From Altererythrobacter sp. (lineage in GTDB: Bacteria > Pseudomonadota > Alphaproteobacteria > Sphingomonadales > Sphingomonadaceae), in NCBI GenBank assembly GCA_023299945.1, contig JALZVZ010000108.1, positions 1 to 11,671 on the forward strand: a DNA stretch of 11,671 nucleotides. Direction: 5' to 3'. Below the pieces are notes generated by a model. That model had not been told where the DNA came from, did not search any database, and saw only the letters and a program-made list of their open reading frames with translations. The translations under genes were made by a program, and so were the position numbers. Position 1 is the first letter of the stretch; the number at the start of each line of letters is the position of its first letter. Shown here one piece after another: positions 1-7,057 of the stretch.

Positions 1-569
1 GTGCTGGTCCCACCAGAAATTAGGATAGTCTTGCGATGCTTAATCGCCGCGCGCAGATAAGCGATCGGCTCTGCCTGAGGGTCAGGCATTTCAGGCTCAG
101 CCGCCGCAGACAAAGCGCCCGCATCATAGGCATCGAGCGGCAAATCAAGCCGCCGATGCCGCCGGATCGCCATCGCCCAATGCTTGCGCGCAGCAGGCGG
201 TCCGCACAATTGGATCCGCGCGCCGCTTTCACCACCAGCAGCAGGCAAAGTTGCACCCAACAAGGGATGCTCGCGGTTGATCCCTTGGTGCGAAACCCGC
301 GCCACTTGTTCTGCAAGGCGCTGCACCAGACGGTCGTCAATTTCGGGCGTTTCGATCCGCTTCATGCCGGGATCATTGGCATCCTCAATCCACACCTCGC
401 CGGGCCGATTGACCATAATCTCTGTAATAGAATCCTGATCGAGCCAGCGCTGAAACGGGGCCAGATAGGCATCCAAATAGACGCTTCTTTCAGCGCCCTG
501 CTCAGCATCGGAACCGTCCCCGGAACCGTCCAAATCATCTGCCGATAAAGAGTGAATATCTGCGTTCAT
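1..569 (-). CDS. virB11: VirB11-family secretion ATPase, N-terminal part (cut by window edge)
   Basis: This gene encodes the hexameric traffic ATPase that sits at the cytoplasmic base of a type IV secretion system and works with VirB4 to drive pilus assembly and substrate transfer. The first 189 codons are visible. They include an acidic, disordered-looking start (residues 1-30), the VirB11 N-terminal domain with SITEIMVNRPGEVWIE (48-62), GINREHPLLGATLP (96-109) and GARIQ (116-120), then a linker, and ILISGGTS (182-189), which is the front of the Walker A P-loop. The reading frame is open to base 1, so the catalytic domain lies outside the window. The ATG at 567-569 is preceded by AAAGG about 6 bases upstream. 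The gene is separated from virB10 by 96 bp, unlike the overlapping genes before it. The family call is firm from the N-domain plus P-loop and from operon position. Whether the gene is intact downstream cannot be seen. Confidence 0.93.
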   Translation of the reverse strand, partial: MNADIHSLSADDLDGSGDGSDAEQGAERSVYLDAYLAPFQRWLDQDSITEIMVNRPGEVWIEDANDPGMKRIETPEIDDRLVQRLAEQVARVSHQGINREHPLLGATLPAAGGESGARIQLCGPPAARKHWAMAIRRHRRLDLPLDAYDAGALSAAAEPEMPDPQAEPIAYLRAAIKHRKTILISGGTS

Positions 570-596
570 TTGCACCTTTCAAACGGACATCTCGGC

Positions 597-626
597 TTTG
601 GCCTCGTTTGGCCTCATCTGGCCTCG
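597..626. repeat. Three tandem 10-bp repeats in the virB10-virB11 gap
   Basis: Three head-to-tail copies read TTTGGCCTCG, TTTGGCCTCA and TCTGGCCTCG on the plus strand (GAGGCCAAA-type on the coding strand). They fill the middle of the only sizeable gap in the secretion operon, between the virB10 stop (666-668) and the virB11 start (569). The period is close to one helical turn. The repeat may be neutral slippage or a protein-binding or mRNA element. No terminator hairpin, lipobox-bearing small gene or other convincing open frame was found in the rest of 570-665. Confidence 0.75.
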
Positions 627-665
627 CCATCTCAAAACGGCTTCAAACCCCGCCCAAACATGGAA

Positions 666-1895
666 TTACACGCCGCTAAAATCCAAATCACGAGCGGTGA
701 AAATGCGGATTGGTTCGCCCATCCGTACGCGAATTGTTGGACCGATTTGGCTGTCTTGCTGCGCTGCGACGCTCGCCGCTGATGAGCCCGCTCCGCCCAG
801 AACGACAGACGCGCCGCCCGACGCAATTGCGCCCAGCCCGCCGACCACTGATAGCAGCATGGCAGAGCCGAACCGTTTGAAGAAATGATTGTCCACCTCG
901 CCTGCGATGCCGGTTGTGCCGTCATAGCCGACACCGGGCGAGGCGATGCTCACCGACACGCCATCTGGCCGGATCAGCCGTGTCCAAATGACATAGGCGC
1001 GCGTCTGTCCGCCTTGGACGCCGGATTGATATTGCCCGATCAATTTGGACGAGCGCGGAACGAGCACTTTCGTGCCGTCAAAGCTGCGCACATCTTGACT
1101 GACCACAGCCCGCACAAAGCCGGGCACATTGGTGTTGATCGCGGTCTCTAAGATTGCAGGAATGAGCGTGCCTTGCGTGACGGTGGTTGAAGGGTTTTCC
1201 ATCACCTGCGCCGCTGCTGATGCTCCGCCAACGCCGCCGATTTGACTGGCAAAGGCGGCCGCTGATCCTGCTGCTGCGCCAGCGCCCGCCGGACGATTGC
1301 CTGCCAGCGCGCCTGCCACAACGGGAGCCGCTGCGCCCACTGCGCTAACTGCGCCAATGTTTGCACCTGTCGCTGCGCCTGCATCAAAAACCACGGTTGG
1401 CGAGGCATAGGGATTGGCCTGAGGCACAGGCGACACATTCACCGCAGGCCCGCGCGAATAGATCGGCGAAGGCGCAGGATTAACACGATTTGCGCCGCCA
1501 TTCACCCCGGGCACTGTCGGCTTCACTACGGCAGCCTTCGTGGGCTGACCCGAAACAGGCACAGCAGGCGCTACAACAGGCGCAGGAACTGCCGTGCCGA
1601 TGCTGTCTTGCTCTCCCAAACGCGCTGAATTCATCGCCCAAAATGATACCGCGCCAAGCAGGCCCACGATTGCAACACCTGCGGCCAGCCCTAGCCCATC
1701 AGAACCGCGTCCGCCTTGCGTTACAGCGGGGTAGGCGGTGCGGCTGGCGAGATCGATAATCTCAGCTGTTTCCTGCTCACGCGGGTCGGTATCGTTTACC
1801 GCATTGGCTGCATCATTTTCGCCCGAGGATTGACCCGGTGACTTGCCCGAAACTTTCCCCGGAACTCGCCCAGGAACTCGCATAGCTAGCCGCAT
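666..1895 (-). CDS. virB10: VirB10/TrbI type IV secretion core protein
   Basis: VirB10 spans the cell envelope: it is anchored in the inner membrane, crosses the periplasm and contributes to the outer-membrane pore, passing the ATP-driven signal to the channel. The 409-residue product shows the family layout: a cytoplasmic N-terminus (1-65), one transmembrane helix (about 68-88, LGLAAGVAIVGLLGAVSFWA), a Pro/Ala/Gly-rich periplasmic spacer (about 100-232), and the C-terminal TrbI beta-barrel domain (about 240-405) with QGTLIPAILETAINTNVPG, LVPRSSKLIGQY and RIFTARDLDF. The start overlaps the virB9 stop (TAATG), and AGGAGG lies 7 bases upstream, supporting translational coupling. Two things are unusual: a five-copy tetrapeptide repeat at residues 6-25, and a low-complexity Ala/Gly/Val stretch at about 170-232. 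The assignment is secure from the C-terminal domain and neighbours. Confidence 0.96.
   Translation of the reverse strand: MRLAMRVPGRVPGKVSGKSPGQSSGENDAANAVNDTDPREQETAEIIDLASRTAYPAVTQGGRGSDGLGLAAGVAIVGLLGAVSFWAMNSARLGEQDSIGTAVPAPVVAPAVPVSGQPTKAAVVKPTVPGVNGGANRVNPAPSPIYSRGPAVNVSPVPQANPYASPTVVFDAGAATGANIGAVSAVGAAAPVVAGALAGNRPAGAGAAAGSAAAFASQIGGVGGASAAAQVMENPSTTVTQGTLIPAILETAINTNVPGFVRAVVSQDVRSFDGTKVLVPRSSKLIGQYQSGVQGGQTRAYVIWTRLIRPDGVSVSIASPGVGYDGTTGIAGEVDNHFFKRFGSAMLLSVVGGLGAIASGGASVVLGGAGSSAASVAAQQDSQIGPTIRVRMGEPIRIFTARDLDFSGV
1821..1880 (-). repeat. Degenerate 12-bp x5 repeat encoding a tetrapeptide repeat in VirB10
   Basis: Codons 6-25 of virB10 form five consecutive units of four residues with pattern [R/K/Q]-[V/S]-[P/S]-G: RVPG, RVPG, KVSG, KSPG, QSSG. 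The first DNA units, GAGTTCCTGGGC and GAGTTCCGGGGA, differ at two positions, and later units diverge further, so the array looks like an ageing 12-bp minisatellite. It lies in the cytoplasmic tail, the part of VirB10 that in known systems faces the coupling protein and ATPases. The tail is strongly basic here. Confidence 0.8.
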
Positions 1896-2737
1896 TACAA
1901 AGCCTCCTTATTGGGTGCATTTGGCACCGCCTCTTGCAGCGCCTGTGCCGCCCGATCTGACCCGATCTTCGCGCCCATGTTTGTTAGCGTCGCGCTTTCA
2001 TCGCCAATGCGCAAGATAATCTCGTTGGGCACATCTTGCACCACCACCGTCTCGCCGCGAATGGTGAAGTTTACCGGCCCTTCTTGGCCATCGGCATTGC
2101 GGGTCAGGATCGCAGGAACTGCATTCCCCACAGGCCAAGTCAGGAAAGTCGCCTCGCCGTCATCATAGGTCCGAGCTGGAAGCAATGCCGCATTGCCCTT
2201 GCTTTCCCAATTGAAATTGAGCCGCGCCGGATCGGCCACCGCATAGGGATCGCGGGCCGCTTGCAATTCCAGCGCACTGGCGCTTTCGGGCGGATTGGCC
2301 GCTGCTGCCAGCCTGGCCTCTTCGGCCGGATCGACCTCAGGGGCTGGATAGGTGAATTTCAGCACATAAAGCGGGCGATTTTTGGGGTTAGCGACCAGAT
2401 CAAACAGATAGGTATGCTTATTGGTCACCACGGTCATATTGGTTTTAGCAGCCGGGCTAAGCGGTTTTACAAACAATAGGCTGGCGCGCTTATTGGGCGT
2501 GATTTGCCAAGCGGTGGAATCGCCGACAGCGACGTTTTCAATACGCTCCTCATCGCCGAATTGGATCGTCGCCTGCACCTTTACGCGCCCACGAATAGTG
2601 ACCACTTCATTGGGATTGTAAAAGCGTTCCTGCAGGCGCGTATCGGCCATTGCAGGCACGGCGGGCAGAATTGCTGCGCCGGTCATCGCAGCGAATATTG
2701 CCACGGCAAAGACAGGCTTTCGAGCGGGACGGATCAT
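1895..2737 (-). CDS. virB9: VirB9/CagX type IV secretion outer-membrane complex protein
   Basis: VirB9 is a periplasmic and outer-membrane component of the type IV secretion core complex, where it normally pairs with VirB7 and VirB10. The 280-residue product starts with a signal peptide (basic MIRPARK, hydrophobic stretch, probable cleavage after VPAMA near residue 31). The N-terminal domain follows (about 32-135) with RFYNPNEVVTIRGRVKVQATIQFGDEERIENVAVGDSTAWQ and TNMTVVTNKHTYLFDL, then a linker rich in Ala and Glu, and the C-terminal VirB9/CagX domain (about 175-260) with LNFNWESKG, ARTYDDGEATFLTWP and ILRIG. The ATG forms an ATGA overlap with the virB6 stop. No separate VirB7 lipoprotein is visible beside it, so any partner lipoprotein is encoded elsewhere or absent. 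Identity is secure. Confidence 0.96.
   Translation of the reverse strand: MIRPARKPVFAVAIFAAMTGAAILPAVPAMADTRLQERFYNPNEVVTIRGRVKVQATIQFGDEERIENVAVGDSTAWQITPNKRASLLFVKPLSPAAKTNMTVVTNKHTYLFDLVANPKNRPLYVLKFTYPAPEVDPAEEARLAAAANPPESASALELQAARDPYAVADPARLNFNWESKGNAALLPARTYDDGEATFLTWPVGNAVPAILTRNADGQEGPVNFTIRGETVVVQDVPNEIILRIGDESATLTNMGAKIGSDRAAQALQEAVPNAPNKEAL
1903..1908 (-). promoter_or_regulatory. Shine-Dalgarno site for virB10
   Basis: On the coding strand this reads AGGAGG, a full match to the anti-SD core, 7 bases before the ATG at 1893-1895. It lies within the last codons of virB9. The spacing favours that ATG over the in-frame ATG at codon 5, so the tetrapeptide-repeat tail is predicted to be translated either way and the protein starts at MRLAMRV. 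Confidence 0.85.
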
Positions 2738-3984
2738 GCGGTTTTCTCCGGTGAGCGCGAGAATGTGCTGGCGGGACGGAAGCGGTTACCAATGCCCCGC
2801 GTACGTGATGCGCCAGAGCCTAGCGCGCCGTCTCCAGCCATTGATGATGTTACAGAAGTGGTGGCATAGACTTTGGTCTGGCGGGTGCCTGCCCCCCCTA
2901 CTCCAACATCGCTATCATTTGCGGCTGCGCTGGTTGGTATGGCCGATATATCAATTCGGCGCCCTCCCATCTGTTGGCCCAGCTGAGGACTGGCTCCAGC
3001 TGCCGCTTGTGCGGTGGAAAGATAGGCCGCATTTTGAGGCGCAATTTGGCCTGCGTTTGATTGCATGGGAGCGCGTCCAGCAAGAGAGTTCTCGTTCGTC
3101 CTTGCTTCCACATCTTCGCGCGCAAACCCAAACACTTGCCAACCTGCAACCATCTTAGCCGATACGATAAATGTCATTAGCATCAGCGCGCAATGCACCG
3201 CGCCAATCAGGAAAAACGCCATAGCCGCCTGCGGGTCAATCTCAGTTTGTTGCAGCGTCAATGAGGATAAAACCGGCACTGCCAGCTCCAGCATGATACT
3301 GCCGCCCAGCACTGCCAAAACGGGTGTAACCGCCAACATCACAAGACCTTTCAACCAGCCCGTAAACAATCCGCGCGTACCATTAAACAGCGCCAGCACC
3401 ACAAAGATTGGGCCTATCGCCAACAGCAATGCCAAGCCAATTCGCGCCGTTACCAAAATGCCGACCGTGCCAAGCAAAAGCAGTAGCGCGCCCATCCACA
3501 TCATCCCTGCTGGCGAAAACGCATCGACTTGGGTTTGCCCATTGCTAACGGTTTGGATGGCAAGGAATACGATATCCAGTTTTTGCGCAAAAACCAGCGT
3601 GGCAGAGGCATTCGCGCCGGAGCCCGTTCCCGTGCCGGTCAGCGCCCCCGCCAGCCAATCCGGCCCGCCAATAAATATGTTCCAAAAAAAGCTCTGATAG
3701 GCGGCAAAACTGGTCGCAAAAGTGAGCACAAGGCCCAGCGTCATCATCTTGGGGATCAGCGCGCGCACCGACAGATTTGAGCGCCCGATCATCAGGCTGA
3801 TCGCAAAAAATGCGACATATAATGTCAGCAGGCTGGTTAGGATCAGCCCCATCTCGCCGCCTGATGCGAACAGGCGATTGAACGTCTGCGCGGTCAGCTG
3901 GCTGGCCTCGCAATCGACAGCCGTTAGCGCGGCAGCAACGCCGGTTCCGACCCCTTCGGTCACATTGGCGCAATTGGCGCTCAT
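2734..3984 (-). CDS. virB6: VirB6/TrbL polytopic inner-membrane secretion protein
   Basis: VirB6 proteins are multi-spanning inner-membrane subunits that form part of the translocation path of type IV secretion systems. The 416-residue product has an N-terminal segment with Cys5 and Cys25, then hydrophobic segments at about 45-66, 77-98, 160-177, 180-200, 212-232 and 254-282. The conserved-looking block around FTGWLKGLVML (207-217) fits the family's central Trp region. After the last helix comes a polar tail of about 130 residues, rich in Ala, Ser, Gly and Gln (289-416), with no recognisable domain and probably disordered. The start is coupled by ATGA to the virB4 stop, and the stop is coupled by ATGA to the virB9 start. 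The family call rests on topology, that block and position between virB4 and virB9. Sequence conservation in this family is low. Confidence 0.9.
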   Translation of the reverse strand: MSANCANVTEGVGTGVAAALTAVDCEASQLTAQTFNRLFASGGEMGLILTSLLTLYVAFFAISLMIGRSNLSVRALIPKMMTLGLVLTFATSFAAYQSFFWNIFIGGPDWLAGALTGTGTGSGANASATLVFAQKLDIVFLAIQTVSNGQTQVDAFSPAGMMWMGALLLLLGTVGILVTARIGLALLLAIGPIFVVLALFNGTRGLFTGWLKGLVMLAVTPVLAVLGGSIMLELAVPVLSSLTLQQTEIDPQAAMAFFLIGAVHCALMLMTFIVSAKMVAGWQVFGFAREDVEARTNENSLAGRAPMQSNAGQIAPQNAAYLSTAQAAAGASPQLGQQMGGRRIDISAIPTSAAANDSDVGVGGAGTRQTKVYATTSVTSSMAGDGALGSGASRTRGIGNRFRPASTFSRSPEKTA

Positions 3985-6416
3985 TCAGCAGCCTGCGAGA
4001 AAGGCGCTGCGCCATCGGCGGGATCACCCGGCCAGCCCATTCCGGTCAGCTGGGGATACCAAGACGCGGGATGATCGCCTACCGCTGCGCGGAGCAGATC
4101 GAGGCGGCGGACGGAGGATTCTCGGCCCGACAGAATTGTGAGAACCTCCGGCGCACCAGACAGATCAAGCCGCACCACAACGCTGGCGTCGGGCTGGCGC
4201 ACAAGGAAGCAGCGGGAATGCGCAGGCAGACTGCGGATCAGGGCAAACTCATGGTTCGTCAGGCCAAAGCCGTCGCAATAATCCTCTGCCCGTGCGCGGC
4301 TGTTGGGCATGAAAATCATCGTCGCGGTCTGTTCAACCAACGCGGTTGAAATCCGGCTTTCGAGCGCATCACGCGCAGATTGAGTCGCAAATCCGACGAG
4401 CGCATTGCGCTTGCGCAAGGTCTTCAGCCAATCGCGGATGCGGGCAGCGAACACCTCATCATCCAGCGCTTTCCACCCTTCATCGATTAGGATCATCGTG
4501 GGGCTGCCATCCAACCGTTCTTCAATGCGGTGGAAGAGATACATCATGGTCGGCGTGCGCAGACGCGGATTTTCCAGCAGTGCCGTCATGTCGAAACCAA
4601 GAACGCGGTTGTCGAGATCCAGCTTGTCATCCGCATTGTCGAACAGCCAAGCATGCTCGCCCGCATTGCCAGCATTTGAGCCTATCCAAGCGGCCAGCCG
4701 ATCCGCCAAATCTCCGGGCTGAGGACGCCGCGCACCGGACAGCAATTCTTTAAAATGCCGCAGCCGCCGCAAGGCAGGATCATTGGCATAGGTTGCATCA
4801 ACGGCTGCCGAAATCGTCGCCAATTCCTCTGGCCCGTCAGCTTTCAAAAGCACGCCAAGCCAATCCCGCAAAAACGCGCGGTTTGTCGGCGTATCGGGCA
4901 GAGCGAGCGGGTTAAATCCGGTCGGCTCGCCCGCGCTGATCCGGTCATAGCGCCCGCCAATTCCGCGCACGAACAATTCTGCTCCGCGATCCTTGTCGAA
5001 CAACACAGTGCGGGGCGCGAATTTCTGGGCCTGTGCCGCGAGGAAGTTCATCACCACCGTCTTGCCAGAGCCGCTGGGCCCGATGATGGAAAAATTGCCC
5101 AAATCACCGTGGTGAAAATTGAAGAAGAAGGGCGTTGCTGATGTTGTCTCCAGAAGGGTCACCGCATCGCCCCAATGATTGCCGCTGGCCTGACCCAGCG
5201 CAAAACCGTGCAGGCTGCCAAAGCTCGCCATATTGGCCGAGGATATCAGCGCGCGGCGCACCACATATTGCTCATTGCCGGGGAATTGCGCCCAAAAGCT
5301 GGGCTCTAGGTTTGTGTCCTCGCGCACCACAATCGCGCCAGTATCCGCTAGCGCAGCCGAACAGGCGGCTGCTGCCTCGTCCAGCCGCGCCAAGTTCCGC
5401 TCGCGGATCATAACGGTGAGATGATGATCGCCAAATCCAACCGAACCATTGCCCAATGCATCGCGCGCAGCCTGCATATCGGCGCGTTCTGCCGCTGCAT
5501 CTTCGTCAACCGAGCGCAGCCGCCGCAATGCCAGATCAATCCGTTCGCGTGCGGTCGTGCGTTCTGCGGGCGCGTAGCTTTCGCAAACGGTCATCTCGTA
5601 AGGCAGGCGCAGCAGACCGTCGAGCAGACCAGCAGAGGTCGCCTCTGGATAGTCTTTAAGGCCAAGGATCGAGGCAAAATCAGGCTCGCCCGAACCGCGC
5701 AATTCCATCGCATCCAATCCAAAACTCGCACGGCGATAGGGCAGCATTTGGCCGATATCTGTATCATCTGACGGGCGGCGCACCGGCCGCATTTCGCCAT
5801 TATACAGCGCGCTCAAAAATTCGAGCATTTCGGAATTGAGGGCATCTCCGCCATCCGCGCTATAATCTGTGAGTATGCTGGCGCCGTAAGCCGATAGCGA
5901 GGCAACCAGCCCCGTCACCGCAGATTGCAAGGTCCGCACATCGCGCGGGTCCGCCTCAAGCTCGGCGTGGCCGGTCCTGTTCCACAGCCGCGAAAACCGC
6001 TCCATTAAACCCGCTTTGCCGCGCGCTGGACGCCGGATCAGCGTGATAAATTGGTCATTGATAAACAGCGATCCGCCCGCCAGCCGCTCTTTCCAGCGTG
6101 CATCAATATGCTGGCTAAGCGGGTCTTGGAAATCCGCATCCAGCTCCACCTGAACCCGGCGGCGGATCACATGGTGATACATCACAAAACGGCTATCGAG
6201 GGTGGACCTCAGCATCACTTCACGTGTTGCGGCGTGTGCGTTCAGGGCGTCGGAATCCTCTGTCTCAAACAGCAGGCCGGGCACTTGCACCGTAGTCATC
6301 ACCGACCCATCGCGCAGCAGAACCATGCTTTCATCGATCAGGCGCGCATAAGGCAGCCGGTCGCCTGCAAGGGCTTCCTTGGCGCTCCAAGCAGCTGCTC
6401 CCAACCATTTTTGCAT
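3981..6416 (-). CDS. virB4: VirB4/CagE type IV secretion ATPase
   Basis: VirB4 is the largest and most conserved ATPase of type IV secretion systems. It is membrane-associated and powers pilin extraction and substrate movement. At 811 residues the protein is of normal length and looks complete. The N-terminal CagE/TrbE domain covers about 20-420. The RecA-like ATPase domain contains a Walker A at 446-453 (GPSGSGKT), VLFDKDRGAELF (471-482), GFNPLALPDT (500-509), a Walker B with its Glu and Trp at 641-648 (MILIDEGW), and the ATQSARDAL block (677-685). All catalytic motifs are intact, so the protein is predicted to be active. An AGGAGGG ribosome site (6427-6433) overlaps the virB3 stop and lies about 10 bases before the ATG. 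The end overlaps virB6 by ATGA. This is the most certain call in the cluster. Confidence 0.98.
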   Translation of the reverse strand: MQKWLGAAAWSAKEALAGDRLPYARLIDESMVLLRDGSVMTTVQVPGLLFETEDSDALNAHAATREVMLRSTLDSRFVMYHHVIRRRVQVELDADFQDPLSQHIDARWKERLAGGSLFINDQFITLIRRPARGKAGLMERFSRLWNRTGHAELEADPRDVRTLQSAVTGLVASLSAYGASILTDYSADGGDALNSEMLEFLSALYNGEMRPVRRPSDDTDIGQMLPYRRASFGLDAMELRGSGEPDFASILGLKDYPEATSAGLLDGLLRLPYEMTVCESYAPAERTTARERIDLALRRLRSVDEDAAAERADMQAARDALGNGSVGFGDHHLTVMIRERNLARLDEAAAACSAALADTGAIVVREDTNLEPSFWAQFPGNEQYVVRRALISSANMASFGSLHGFALGQASGNHWGDAVTLLETTSATPFFFNFHHGDLGNFSIIGPSGSGKTVVMNFLAAQAQKFAPRTVLFDKDRGAELFVRGIGGRYDRISAGEPTGFNPLALPDTPTNRAFLRDWLGVLLKADGPEELATISAAVDATYANDPALRRLRHFKELLSGARRPQPGDLADRLAAWIGSNAGNAGEHAWLFDNADDKLDLDNRVLGFDMTALLENPRLRTPTMMYLFHRIEERLDGSPTMILIDEGWKALDDEVFAARIRDWLKTLRKRNALVGFATQSARDALESRISTALVEQTATMIFMPNSRARAEDYCDGFGLTNHEFALIRSLPAHSRCFLVRQPDASVVVRLDLSGAPEVLTILSGRESSVRRLDLLRAAVGDHPASWYPQLTGMGWPGDPADGAAPFSQAAE

Positions 6417-6431
6417 GCGTAATCGGCCCTC

Positions 6432-6716
6432 CTAAGGCGCGTAGCTATTGCAGCCCCAGCGTTTAAAATTTTTCACCCGCGGGCAAGTCGAAACTTTCGT
6501 AATCCAAAGATCAAACACGCGCGGCTCGCGCAGAGAAACAAAATAGCCAATCGCATGGGTGATAAAGGGCACAGGGATAATCCACAGGCTCTTGAAAATC
6601 AGAAACGCAATCGTGGTCACCATCAGATTGATGATGAAGAAATTCATCGTCACCCCTGCAAACATTTGCGGGCGGGTGAGTGCGCGGTGCACGGGATGGC
6701 GGGTTAGCTGCGTCAT
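6432..6716 (-). CDS. virB3: VirB3 type IV secretion inner-membrane protein
   Basis: VirB3 is a short inner-membrane protein that associates with VirB4 during pilus assembly. The 94-residue product begins MTQLTRHPVHRALTRPQMFAG, the typical VirB3 opening. It has a hydrophobic hairpin at about 25-60 (FFIINLMVTTIAFLIF, then LWIIPVPFITHAIGYFVSL) followed by REPRVFDLWITK and a basic, Cys-containing tail. The frame is open for 32 further codons upstream to 6812, but those codons overlap the virB2 coding sequence and do not look like VirB3, so the internal ATG at 6714-6716 was chosen. It sits 5 bp after the virB2 stop. Its ribosome site is weak, which suggests translational coupling to virB2. The virB4 start follows after 15 bp. 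Confidence 0.93.
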   Translation of the reverse strand: MTQLTRHPVHRALTRPQMFAGVTMNFFIINLMVTTIAFLIFKSLWIIPVPFITHAIGYFVSLREPRVFDLWITKVSTCPRVKNFKRWGCNSYAP

Positions 6717-6721
6717 AACGC

Positions 6722-7030
6722 TTAGCCTGCCGCCCCTTGGATACCGGCCACAATTGCGCTGGCGCCAAACAGGATGAACACGCCAATAATGACGGTTGCG
6801 CCAAAGCGCCAATTCATCCGGCCTGTCAGCATCATAAAACCAATCGCTGCGACCGCCATCACGGCAACAGTGGTAGCAATCGTGCCCAGCAAAGTGCCCT
6901 GCAACCAGCCCAGCGCATTAACGACCGGGCCAGAGCCAGCCGGATCAGCGGCCTGCGCCAATGCAGCCGTTGGTGCAGCAAGCATAAATGCCATCAGGCT
7001 TTGGGCAGTGAGACGCATTTTCGAACGCAT
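6722..7030 (-). CDS. virB2: VirB2/TrbC major pilin precursor
   Basis: VirB2 is the pilus subunit of type IV secretion systems, inserted in the inner membrane after signal cleavage and then polymerised. The 102-residue precursor has a signal peptide with a basic start (MRSKMR) and a hydrophobic core ending PTAALAQA, with probable cleavage near residues 27-28. The mature part is about 75 residues with two membrane helices (about 43-68 and 78-98) separated by the short basic turn GRMNWRFG, the VirB2 hairpin. The start is supported by GAGGAAAG, placed about 7 bases upstream. A second ATG at codon 5 is less well spaced. No extra conserved domain is present. Strong expression would be expected for a structural pilin, and this gene has one of the better ribosome sites in the operon. 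Confidence 0.93.
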   Translation of the reverse strand: MRSKMRLTAQSLMAFMLAAPTAALAQAADPAGSGPVVNALGWLQGTLLGTIATTVAVMAVAAIGFMMLTGRMNWRFGATVIIGVFILFGASAIVAGIQGAAG

Positions 7031-7033
7031 TTA

Positions 7034-7057
7034 GATCTTTCCTCAAATTCTCAAATT
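7034..7057. repeat. Short gap between virB1 and virB2 with an 8-bp direct repeat
   Basis: The 27-bp spacer 7031-7057 contains two adjacent copies of AATTTGAG on the coding strand, the second running into the GAGGAAAG ribosome site of virB2. It is markedly AT-rich compared with its surroundings, which would keep the pilin start unstructured in the mRNA. No terminator or promoter could be supported here. Confidence 0.5.

Noticed and set aside
571..632. Small minus-strand frame (about 31 codons, MARPDEAKRG...) crossing the virB10-virB11 gap as a VirB7 candidate
   Set aside because: It has no signal peptide or lipobox Cys, it overlaps virB11, and it is built mainly from the tandem repeat.
3065..3697. 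210-codon plus-strand open frame opposite virB6
   Set aside because: It is antisense to VirB6 membrane segments, has no domain, and no ribosome site or operon partner supports it.
6717..6812. 32-codon upstream extension of virB3
   Set aside because: It overlaps virB2 in another frame, and its sequence does not resemble VirB3. The ATG at 6714-6716 gives the normal VirB3 opening and length.
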